Below the pieces are notes generated by a model. The model ran no database searches. It was given only the letters and a program-made list of their open reading frames with translations, and was not told the origin of the DNA. A stretch of DNA of 64,000 nt from Auanema rhodensis (lineage: Eukaryota > Nematoda > Chromadorea > Rhabditida > Rhabditidae), in the NCBI GenBank assembly GCA_964057225.1, contig OZ059895.1, forward strand, positions 8,370,001 through 8,434,000, in the 5' to 3' direction. Within the stretch, counting starts at the first letter, position 1. Every line of letters begins with the position of its first letter. Below are positions 35,037 through 47,100 of the stretch, piece after piece. The position numbers were made by a program, and so were the translations under genes.

Positions 35037-38000
35037 TTAAGATATCATATGTGATATGATTACAGGCCAATTTGACAATAGGCCGTATATTGAAAGGAAT
35101 GCAAAAAGTAATAATAAGACCCAAAGCAATAAATGTGGAGCTAGGGAATCATAGCACCAGCCGAGAAATGGACGAATTCTGCAAATTGGAAAATGGAATT
35201 GCAAAGGTTCTGATAATGTGCAAGCCTATTACCTAGACGTAATGTAAAATGTGTTCCATGTAGATCGATAAGGTTTCGGAAGGTATGGACTCTAGAACAA
35301 ACATCTGGTCATGTAATAATCTGCATAACCCAAACGTGGTTAGGTTCTTTGCGATTTTTCCCAACGGGATCTGACGCGGCATCTTCTTTAGTTAAAAGAC
35401 TGAACTCCATTTCTACCAAACCAGTAACAGAATAATGAATCAAAAAATCATCGTTCTTTTTTCTTTGAGCTTCATAAGTTTCAATCTTAATCAAATACTA
35501 AATAAGCGTAATGTGCACCATAATACTGAATCATTCTTATGGTTAGCTGTAACAACTGGCCACCATCCACGGCATACTCCTGTTTCTAACAAGGAAATTC
35601 GTGAACCAAAATTATTGAAAGAGAATGGCTTTAATATAATTACGTTTATTAGCATATTTTTCAAATAATTACCGGAGCTCTGGGTAGGTTCTTGTTTTTT
35701 TTAGAACATGCGTGCAAACAGCAACCTTTTCTATTTTCCAACATTTAAAACAGATTATAAGGCGATAACTCACAGGCTTTTGCACAATCTCGGTGTGCAC
35801 ATTTTGCTTTTTCGCTTAGTGTTGTTCGGAAGTTGATGAGGATCAGAGTATCCTTCTATATTAAAGTAATATTAAAAAAATGTTGTTTCGAACCTTTAAA
35901 ATTTGTTATGTCAAAATGCATCTCTCCAAGTTTATAATCGCCATGGAATCGATGTTTGTCCCAAAGTTCTAAAATAAAGACAGGGTCTACCAACTCTTCC
36001 TTTTTTTTGCTAAAAAGAATATCATGCTTCTTCAAACAAACTAATGTACCCAAAAAGTTTAACTTTTCTTAAGTTTTGAATTTTATTTTCCCAATGATTG
36101 TATTTTATTTGAAAAATAAATCTCCAATTGAACTCGGCGTACCGATCAGCCCTGCAATTATTTCAAAACAGTGAAATATATGTAAATATGTATAAACCTG
36201 TAATGAACATCAGTTCTTTCCGAGACACTAGAAGAATTCATGTAACCTTTAACATAAAGATCGGTCACCTGTAACGACCCTGATAAAAACTAACAAAAAA
36301 ACAAATAGGATGCATAGAAGAATAACACAAACGGGCTGTCCAAAATTTTGTCTATTGGATATTATATTGGCGACATTAAAAATGCACACTCTTAGTTCAT
36401 ATTCTTTTGGAATCCTAGGTGTTATATCAATGGGAGCAGGTACAGGACCGAAATCCATCTGGAATGTATGGAGAGAAATATATGATGTTATTGTTATTAT
36501 TTACGGGAAATATATCAACAAACATGCGTAGCTGTCCACAAGAACGTTTACCTGTCATCTGTGAAAACAATTGGCGACTTTCGACATGCTCAGGTACAAG
36601 ATTCATCTACAATGTGATTGTAATAGTTTAGAATATTGTATGTATACCAGATTAAGCAAACGAAGAGCAACATTCTGTAATGGACTTCCTAATATTGTTT
36701 TGCGATTCATTTCGCGAATCATTTTCATGGTGTCATCAGTTAAAGCAGAATTATTTGTTTGCATCTTTAAAAATAATACAAAAATATAATTTAAACCAAA
36801 ATAAAACCTTTAGTAAATTAGAAATACAAACTCCGCCTTTGCACACTGAAGGATGTGAACAGTTCTAAATACATATATAACAATATAAGTGTTTCTTATA
36901 AACAAACAGTTTGAGAATTATTGAATTGAGTTAAATTTTGTAAATTTTGCACATGATTTGGCCTATATAAACATAATTATAGATATACTCACACATATAG
37001 TTATAAATATTTTTTAAAAACTCAAAAAAAAGTATACCTATCAAAAGTATTCATTATTTGGGAATACCATAATTCTGTTTCAAACATTTCAATTCCAACA
37101 TCATCATTTTTTTCTAATATTTTAGGTTGTGGTATTTGCATTTTCTTGCAATATCTTAAATAAATAAATAGAGGAATTTCACAAAAACACACACTTTTTC
37201 AAAATCTCCAGAGGACTATCTTGATCTCTTCGAACAGTGAAGCTATTCTTCGTGTACTGGTATGGCAATCCTACAGTAGCTCTCCATTTTGTTAGTAAAC
37301 GATTCTCCACGTCAATTTTTGTTGATCCAATTTCGTCATCTTCAAAAATCATTTTTAATATTGTTAAAACCAGATGATTACCAGTCAGTATGGTTCGATG
37401 ATTCATTACTGTGACACAAAGATCTTTTTGAACAGGAACAGTAATATTGAATTGAACCATCTGACCAAAAATTGGGTTTGTTGTGTCACATTTGTAGGAA
37501 TTTCTTAAGTTAATCTAAATTATAATAATATAAATTACAATAATGCTAGTAAAAACTTTTTCATCTCCGCAACGTATAATCAAGTAAGGATCGATGGATC
37601 CGTTAGATTGGGGAGAAACCAAATCACGACACTCAATAATATAAACTCGAACACAACATTTCACTGGTCCCAAAAATTCAACCGGAGGATTATAAAGTTC
37701 AACTTGAATAATTAATATATAGTTTATTTATGTGAAGAATGAACGAACCATTTTGATCTGATTCTTTTTTTGTAATAAACAACTTTCCCTTCAATTCGCC
37801 TATAACTTCAGGAATTTCGTGATCGTTCAGGTTCTGAAACTTTCAAAATTAAAGCAGTTATGATAATATGATTTACGTTTTTATAACGAACAAAGGGCAG
37901 AACGTCGAGAAAATCGGCAAAACCCTCTGGCTCATAATGTTCTTCAAGACTATTTCGTAATACCATTAAATATTCAAATCCAGATCTGAAGAACATAATA

Positions 38001-41000
38001 GAAATATAATACTATTAACTTAATACTGAAAGAATTTTGGAGCTTTTTCATAATTCCCTTGTGAAGCATAATATTTAGACCACCAGTCACACATATCGTC
38101 AAGCTAAAAACAGTTTATATTAATAATTATCATAAAAAACGGATAAGAAAAGGTTTCAAATTACTTTATTCTGAATCCCATGTTCATTTTCGTTCTCTAT
38201 TTCAATCCGGGTTCTTTGATCAAATTCTGTCCAGTCAGCTATTGGATTTAATTTATTTTTCTGTACATTAAACATAATATTTAGATAAATAATTGTATTG
38301 ACATACATTAGGCGATGATCTTATAAATTTTGTATATTTTGATATTTGACATACACCAATGAGCTTTTGGCGCATAAACGATCGAGAGTCATACAAATTT
38401 ATAACAATCGGTGGTGATAATTCGAGTGATCGAGGTAAATTAACCTATTATTTAGCAGATAATCAAATTATGAATAGTTATAGCTAATAGTCGTTAAAAG
38501 TTTAAAAATAGTTAAACTGCATACCTCGGGAAATGTAATCCATGGTTCTTCAAAATTTGGATTTTTCTTAATATTCTTTATACAGCTTGTTTGAAAATCT
38601 TGGTTTCCAATAAAAATTTCCAAAAACGGTTTTCGAACTTTTTGAAACTAATCAGAGATTAAAGCATATAGAGCAAAATAAAATACATGAGATTCAGAAA
38701 TATTTCTCAAGCCCCAACAAAGGATATTAACCACATACTGTTGAAACTTAGGTTTCATCTCCGATGGTATATCAAATCGATTTCTAAGAGTTGTAAAACT
38801 TTTATAAGATAACAGAAATATATGAAAAATGAACCTTCGAACAGCTTTTCGAGTAGGTTCCAAAGGCAATGTATCTGCAGTTTTATCAATACAAAATAGT
38901 TCAAAAGATGCCAACAAAGATCCACTAAATATATGTTTTTGTTTATTTTGTATAATACTTATTCACCTTGATTTGCCTTTGGATTGAAGAATTAGGTTCC
39001 ACTCTGGCTTTGTGCGATCTACTGATACACCAGGCACTGTTACTGGACATACTTCAAAACTTCCAAAAAAAACCTAAAAAATATAATTTTCCCTTCTGTT
39101 AATTGAGTGCTATAAACTTCAGTGTTATTGGATTTTTCACCATATAATTCAACGTATATGCTCGGAGGATTTCCACATATTTCATGCTTGGAACCAGGTA
39201 TTGGTATCTAACAGAACTTAATGAAATATTTCAAACAAACAGTTTACTTGATCAAGAAGAAGCGTTTCATTCCATATAGGGTTTTGTGATTTTGTTACAA
39301 CTAATGTTTGAGTAGCACGATGCAAAAATGAAACTCTAACAAATAATCCTATAGAATCTTCAATTAAAGACAATATGTCCTATTAAAAAATATTAATTAA
39401 AATTTCTTAAGAATAAGTATACTTTAGCCCAAAATATGTAGCAACGCAGCTGCCAGAGGGTAGTAGAATTATGAATTTCAAAAACTCTGGGCTCGCTTAG
39501 CTTATTCCTGTAAAAAAGATGTATATAACACTTCTTACTGTTAGTATTTACGTATTATTATCAACTTCTATCAAAAATCGTCTTCTTCGCTTTGTCGCTT
39601 CCTTAGCATCACAGTGAAAAGCTTTTCCGACTGCTTTTGAATACTGTAATTTACTATTATAATATAAAAAATATATAATTAGTATGAGTATGACCTCCCA
39701 TTCCATATCACCAATATCTTTAACAACATTTGCCAATATTTGTTTTTCAATGTTAACCTGAACAATTCGACGTGTTCGTACTACACCTCGTCTTCGAAAG
39801 CGATAGCACGGCCTATGGAAGTGATGCTATGAAGCACAATATACTTTTATGAAATGAATTACCTATCTACAGTATCAACAATAGTATCTGAACTAAACTT
39901 TTTATCTGATGAATATACCCATCCGTTTTGATCTCCAATATTACTATGTGGATCAACAGTACATTTTCCATCGTATGTCCAACCTGATTTCAATAATAAT
40001 ATTCAGAATGATAAGAATATCACCATCTGGTGCAGTCTCAATATTGTGTTGATCTCCAAAATAGTTTGTAAATGATATTGCAGTCCATCTATCATAAACA
40101 ATTCAAAGCATAACAACTATGAAAACAGACCACATGTCATACCTTCCAGCTATTCTCTCTTGTAGTTGATATGCTTTATCGATAGAGATGGTCAATCCAT
40201 TTTCTTCACTACATATCCACATGTGTTGAGTGTTTCGTGCTGTCCAGTGCCCCTATAAACTACATAGACTATAAATCTTCAACGTATATTACCAAAAATG
40301 AATAATTATTCGGGGAAATAGGTATTGGCATTGAGCAATGTTCATCGGTCCAGCCAGGTTCCATGGGTGTCCATTCGTTAGCTATGCTACTTTTTTTCTA
40401 TTAAATATGTATAAAACAAAAATAAAGAAAGAAAGAAACCTCATATTCAAATACTTCCAAAAAATGTTTAATTTGTGCCGGTTGAGTTATATCATGTAAG
40501 CTTCGAATATTATCGTTCTGTCCAAACCAAACTTTAGCGTGTAAAATTCCAACAAACTGATGAAGAAACTGTGAATCCCATTGGAAACTATTCAAAAAAA
40601 CCTCCTCTGTTCTATGATTTTTATGAATTGACGAATTCCAATCTAGTCGCAATGGTCGGACTTTTCCACAGTAATCACCTCGAAAAGCATCATTTGAATG
40701 AAAGAAAACCTTGATAAAAATAATTATGAGAGATGAGAGATAACATTACCTCATATGCAGGTATTCTTATAACTCCTACTGTTTGATCATCGGCCACCAT
40801 TTTTATGATAATATCGGGTAAAGATATCTAAACTATATCTATTTTCCTTTTGAATTTATTATAAATACCTGTATATCATTACATATAGATTCAATCAAAC
40901 ATCTGAAATGATTAAGTATGTTGCTTCCTTCGGCAGAAGTGTTTTCAATGGATTGTAAAACATGAAAACGATATAATTCAATATCTTTTATAATCTGAAA

Positions 41001-43096
41001 AATAATTCCTCGAGCTTATATTACAGTTTTTGTACAAGCAAACCTGTTGATATTTATGTTGTCTTGCTTTTTCCAACTTTCTATCAAGCTCATTAATAAT
41101 TTTTTTATTTCTAAATTTAAGAAAATATTATCTTTAAATTAAAAAAATTTACTTATTCTTTTCCAATCTACTTAGCATCTGTCTCATTTCATCGAAAGCT
41201 TCTATAGTAAGCGAAGCGCAAGCTCCTGGATCTTGATGTCCTCGCTTTCCGATAAGGTTAATTGTATCAGATACCATATTATATACCTGTTATTATAGAA
41301 TAAATAGCTAATATTATGATTAATACCTTATGAATGGCATTGCAATGTTCCATACGATGCTCAACATCTTCCCACAAACAGTTAAACTTAGCTACTGGTT
41401 TATGATTGCCCCAGGGCATGTAATAGTACTTGAGCTCATCAGTAACTGGCATAGTCTATATTAATAATCGTTGACATAGGTGATCGAAAACAAATGATTT
41501 ACTCCAACGGTACAGCTGTTTGTTTTCATTTTTGCATCACTTTCACTTCCATAATTACCCATAGATACATGAAAGGATACCTTTGAAGATCCATACAAAG
41601 GGTTGATTATATTACATGTATGAAATGCACAATAGACGGTATATGGTCGACAATTCTAAATAATTATCAGCGTTTTACATTAATTTCGGACAAACCTGGA
41701 ATTTATCATCATAATAAATGCTTGGATTCATTAAATCGCCTAAAAGAGCCGATCTTCCCTCATAATCTACAGTATCAATTGAGCACATCATACGACATGT
41801 ATAACTAGACAAACAACTGTTTAAATAATAATGAATATATTTGTGTACCGGCTATTATCCACTCCTGAAAGTACTACATCTGACGATGTACTGCAAGCAT
41901 TGAAATTTAAAAAGCTAGGCCCAAAAAGTGGCATAAATCCATTTTCACCAACTCGATAAATTTCTTGAAACGGTATTGTTGCCTAAATGAAATTGAGATA
42001 GAAGAGCTGCCAGTTACATACTTCAGCAAATTTGACAAATTGTTGAGATGAAATCACATTAAATACAAATGATATCTATAATATAATATATAATAAAAAA
42101 GAAATATTATTTTTTTGTACTTTAGATAAAACAGTTGGCCATGTGAAGGGTATGAAAAGTTCTTGATTAAACACTATTTTTTGATTGCTAGAAGGACCAG
42201 ATAGTATAATGTCAATGCTACTAGTAGTCATCGAACGTTCTCCACATGTGATCTAAAATATACTATTTGATTCATAAAATATCATTGAATCAACTTTGAT
42301 CATTCCTTTGTGACATTGCTTTCGTGTTGCGAACAGAGACAAAAGCTCTTGTGGGAACTGTTGCAAACAGAGAATACGAAACTATAATGTAGAATGGATT
42401 TATATCAGTTGATGGACTCTCACTCTCAAACAATAATTTTCTTGTTGAGATGTGAACCAAATTTCTTGAGAACTTAGGTCATCGTTAATAGTAGGACTTT
42501 CATAATTATTATAAATAAATATTGAGACCTATTAATATATTATTTTATATATTATTTTATAATAATAAACGACTGCACTTTTAAAAATCCACAATGATCT
42601 CCTTCTTCGTCATTCTCTAAGTAACGCAAACCAATCCATTTTGAAATCACGGAACGATTTTTAGAAGTAATGACAGCCAATATAGGAACTTTCCAACGTC
42701 CTATTGCTTTTTCGCTTAAACGACTCAAACGGGTAACCTAATGTTATTAAATAAAATCGATGTATTGAATGTTAAAATACTTTTAATTGGACAGGAATAT
42801 CAGAAAGTTGTTCCAAGCTTATGTTTCGCAATGTGAAAACTAAATTCTGCTTCCACACAGGGTTACCTTCAGAGCAAATACGAGTAGGTTTCTGTTGATC
42901 TTGTAACGATGCTCGGACACGAAGTCTACCTCTTGGCAAATCACGTCCTTCGATAATTCGTACAATAATCTGAAAGTTTTTTGAAGAAAATATTTTGTCA
43001 ATTTCTTACATGCCATGTTGATGGTTCTTCCATTTTAACCTTAGATAGTTTATGTTCATAGTGTTCGATTGGCGAATCTGGATTCCCACTATTCAT
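35037..43096 (-). CDS. fer-1: FER-1 type ferlin, multi-C2 membrane fusion protein
   Basis: Large tail-anchored protein (roughly 2,000 residues) that drives calcium-linked membrane fusion; C. elegans FER-1 fuses sperm membranous organelles. Seen in order: N-terminal C2A (VRIIEGRDLPRGRLRVRASL, about 42890-43000), further C2 domains (42000-42800), FerA/FerB-type helical region (about 40700-41500), the DysF domains with paired Trp/Arg motifs (GRWTAISFT, APDGWTYDGKC, RPCYRFRRRGVVR, about 39550-40400), SLLASFELF (about 38880-38920), and later C2 domains with PRIPKEYELRV (about 36390), YVKGYMN, TDVHYRADRYAEFNWRF and VDPVFILELWDKHRFHGDY (about 35930-35990). Then comes GLVEMEFSLL. Two small last exons (35233-35291, 35037-35178) supply SPYLPKPYRSTWNTFYITSR and the C-terminal membrane anchor HLLLWVLLLLFAFLSIYGLL. 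About 40 introns. Complete by eye. Confidence 0.88.
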
Positions 43097-43329
43097 TGTT
43101 CTTTATTCCTCTTCAAGATTTTTTGGGAATATTATTATAATACACTGGACTTACTTGGAATATACTTTTGAAACTGAAATTCAACCGCTTCCCCACTAAA
43201 ATTAAAAAAAATAAAAACAGTCCGTTTAACGTATGCTAATGATACACGTTTTTAGTAATATTCGAATCCCTACAAATCCAGAAACAAAACAGCAATGAAA
43301 AAAAATTTATTCAAATTCATTCGACAATG

Positions 43330-43762
43330 TTATTCTGCCTTCACTGGGAGAATGACTTCTCCAGCTTGCGCTCCAGCCATGAATGGCGCTTTAGCATTAG
43401 TTTCTTCTGACGGAACCTTAGACATTGTTTTATATAAATTTGAAATAGTATATATTTTACTTCAGCCCATTGGATCACAAACTTGTCTTCTTTGGCCGGA
43501 CCATTCTCACGCAGAATTTCTAATGGAAGTTTGCCCTTTGGTTCTACAAATCCATATACTGGCCGAACACGATAGCAATCATTATTAGAGCATTTTACCT
43601 TCAGAATATGTTGACAATTTTCTACAGAGATATAACAAATACCTTGAATGCCATGCGATTATCCGTTAGGTTAACAATAGTATGAGTTGCTCCACCACCA
43701 GTTGCTTGAAATTTACCAACGGGGGGTTCAACATTTAAAACCATTTCCTCTGATCTAGACAT
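43330..43762 (-). CDS. ssp: SSP-type small MSP-domain protein (sperm-specific family)
   Basis: A protein of about 113 residues consisting of one MSP (major sperm protein) domain. It starts MSRSEEMVLNVEPPVGKF, followed by THTIVNLTDNRMAFKVKCSN, YRVRPVYGFVEPKG, PLEILRENGPAKEDKFVIQW and the end AGAQAGEVILPVKAE, then TAA 43330-43332. Two introns (about 43596-43640 and 43415-43458) are placed by phase. Length and sequence fit the nematode SSP proteins (about 107-110 residues), which share the immunoglobulin-like MSP fold but are shorter than MSP itself (127). These are expressed in sperm. The reading frame stays open upstream of the ATG, so an earlier start is possible but would add non-family sequence. 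It lies 233 bp before fer-1 on the same strand. Confidence 0.85.
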
Positions 43763-44153
43763 GATCAACCACCTCTCGATCGGATAAATGAACGAATGAA
43801 GTTTAATTTTTTCTTTGAAAAATTCACGTGAAACGTAAGAAACCATTTTTATATTTCTTAGAGCCGGTCGACTACATACGGCAATGATCACTTGAACTTT
43901 TGAAATTGCTTGAACGACTATAAATATGGAATATTTTTTATTATTATTAGACATGAAATACTGACAATAACACAAAAGCTCGACTAGTATGCATTACATA
44001 AAACCTGTTTTGTTCGGAATAACCCAGGGAAGCTTGTATATTCATACTATTTTACACTAGAAACATATAAAGGGCAAGACTTAGAAATAAAATAGCTGGA
44101 CTAGTGATAAATGGACGAGATCGTAAAAAAACAATACAAAATAATTGGAAACA
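43763..44153. other. Spacer between lrk-1 and the ssp gene
   Basis: 391 bp of AT-rich sequence between two minus-strand genes, holding the lrk-1 3' UTR and the ssp promoter. No motif recognised. Confidence 0.4.
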
Positions 44154-47100
44154 TCATGTCCAATCATCTGTCCTCCATATTGCTATACTATATACATCGG
44201 AAAGTGCTCGTTCAGCCACGAATCTATGAGAAAGACTTCTGAAAGAAAGTTTTCACTTTTACAGTTTAAATTTCACTAACCTAAAGCCTTTACCAACAGT
44301 TGCAACCAGCGCATTGGTGCTTGTTGAGCAAACGGGCGAGGTGATTTTAAGTCGCTCGATTGTTTCACTAACTCTTTCACGCACCCATCCCAAACTTCCA
44401 TCAGATGATGCTGTAGACATACTTCCTTTGCCTTTTCCAGGAGAGTCATCATCTCGAGGACCTTCTACAACACATATAGAGCATATCTCACTAGAAAAAG
44501 GTCTGCATGCACTAATCGGTTGCAGCTAAAAAAGAAAGAATAATAAGTTTCTTAAATTAGAGTTTACCATTGTTGCTTGGACAACAATCATAAGTCCTTT
44601 ACTAGTACCAATATATAACTGGAGTCCTTCATTCCTCTCCAGAAGTGACATACATGTTACATAGTTACAAGAAGCAACATCCATATCCATAGTAAAAATA
44701 GTTTCACTACCAGGAACCACTTTTTTCACATCCAACGAAGCATTAACTTGTCGTCTTTCAACGTCCAAGCAGTAAATGCGGGAATCTAGAATAATCTCAG
44801 TTAACTAACAAAATGTCGTAGAAATTATTGACCATTTACAAAGCTGATCCAAACATATAAACCATCGCGACTGGCAACCATTTCTTTGATAGTCACATCT
44901 GTTTCTCTCAAATACAAAGATGAGGAGAAAGAAAACACATCATCGTTCGAAAGGTTATGAATCGTTATTCGCCCTTCACCATGTCCTGTCCAAATTTGCC
45001 TAAACCATCTAGTAAAAATCAAACTTGGTTTTTTCTTCATACCTATAAGAGGAAGATGCAACAAATATTGAAGAGGTTATGGCAATCGGAGATCTCATCG
45101 TCCCTTTAAGAGTAACGGAATTAGAAGGCGAGAGATGTAAGAGTGTGATCTCATGCTGGCAAACCAATAAAAGAATGTCATTTCCAAGAAGTTCGGGCGG
45201 TTTTATCTATAACTTATATTATAATACATGCAATCTCGTCTTGAAATACCATAGCTGATCCCAAAGAAGGAAGCTGCAATCTCCCAGCTTCATGTGTGGA
45301 AGAGGTGTACATGACTACATCACTTGTATTTTCCTCACAAGCCCAAATGGTTTCACGAATTTTAGATAAGAAATTGAATTTTTCTTTTTGCTTTATTTCC
45401 TAGAATACGATTGACATAGCAGCTGAAGAGAACTAACGGGTTACCTTTTGATCAACCCAAGCGTATTGTGTACACGACATTACCGTTACATGTTTTCCGT
45501 TAAGCCACAGTTGAGCTTCAAAGTCTTCAGGATCGTCAAGGTCATCCATCAAAGGAACAGCCAATAAACTAATGGGAGCAGAATCTTAAGCAAACACACA
45601 TTAACATGTCTTTTAATTTAGTGTATTATTCACCATCTAGTTCACAAATGTCTAGTATATGACTGAACTCGGGAGCTGAACAAAAACCAACAACCTGAGA
45701 AGAAGAAGGTCGTGATTCAGGTTGAGCATCCCAGCAGTGCACAAGGAGATCTAACATTGAGCAAGGAACTAATAACTCATGTGGTAAAAGCACAGGACGA
45801 GCACCATCCAACAAACGTTCTTTAACATGCTCTTCTCCCTCGAAAGGTTGTTTCAGGGTGAGAAGTTCATAGAGGAACATACTAAAGGAAAACACATCAA
45901 CCTAAAAATTTAGAAAGAATAACAGAAAAAAAGTAGTAAGCAATACTTTTTGTGTGTATTCTTCTTCGCCATTAAATCTAACGATTTCGGGGGCCATAAA
46001 TCCTTCGGTACCACCAAAGCCTTTAGCACCGCCTGAGGGGAGAACTGATCTTGATATACCTGCAGAAGTATTATTGTAAATAACAACATATTTTTAACCA
46101 GTTACCGTAATCTCCAAGTTTTAATAACACATCTGTCTGATTGCTAAAAGGGGTAGGAAAGCGCCAGCCAAGTACATTTTCACTTTTTAAATCTCTATAT
46201 ATTATGTGGGCAAGGTGGAGATATTCCAATGCTCGAGCCACTTGCACAGCTGATTCACGTATAACGGGCAAAGATAGTTTAGCTCCACTTTTACGATGGC
46301 TTGATAATAACTGATTCAAAGCTCCCAAAGGAGCTAACTCAACAACTAAAGATAAGGGAGATACGCACACCTGGAAAATATGTTCTAATAATGATCCTGA
46401 CAATTATAAAATAAATACCCCTATTAATCCGATAACATTTGGATGTCGCATTCGACACAATAAATTTAATTCTTGTCTAGAGGTACAGTAAGCTCGACAA
46501 GCAAACTCCAGGGCTTCACGTCTCCATTTATCAGCAGCTGCCTGAACAATAACGAATAAAGATGAACAAGTAATCAGTATACCTTGTAAGCTGTGATAGC
46601 TGAAGGCTTACCGCTCGGACCGGGGTCAACTGGTTCTAACATTTTTTGAGCAACTTCATTCAGTTCTCCAGACTAGAAAGAAAAATATCATAATGAATAT
46701 ACGGATGGTATTTGTACTGGTAATTTAATAGCTGCTCGGAAAACGAAACCGAAAGCACCTCTTCCAAGCATTCGGCCTCTCTTCAAAAGTTGTTGATTGA
46801 TTAGTAGAGATGACTCAATATCGACAAACACCTTAAATAAAACTTCAGAAGCATAGTTTATCTAGTTAAAACCGTATCAGGTGCGATATCTCTATTTTTA
46901 ATTTCTCCATGTGACGGGCATTCCAAAGACTTTTGTTCCCTGCCTGCTAACATGCACTCCTCAATAGTAAAACATTTTACTACTCCAATATGCTTCATAT
47001 CCCCAGATGTTTTTGATGGCCTCATATGACTAAATACACAAGTGTTAACAAAAAAAGGTAAAATTTCGTACCTGTCGTCACGCTTAACAATGACCACATC

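Noticed and set aside
35309-35494. Apparent premature stop removing the fer-1 membrane anchor
   Set aside because: Two short introns restore the normal ferlin C-terminus, so no truncation is needed.
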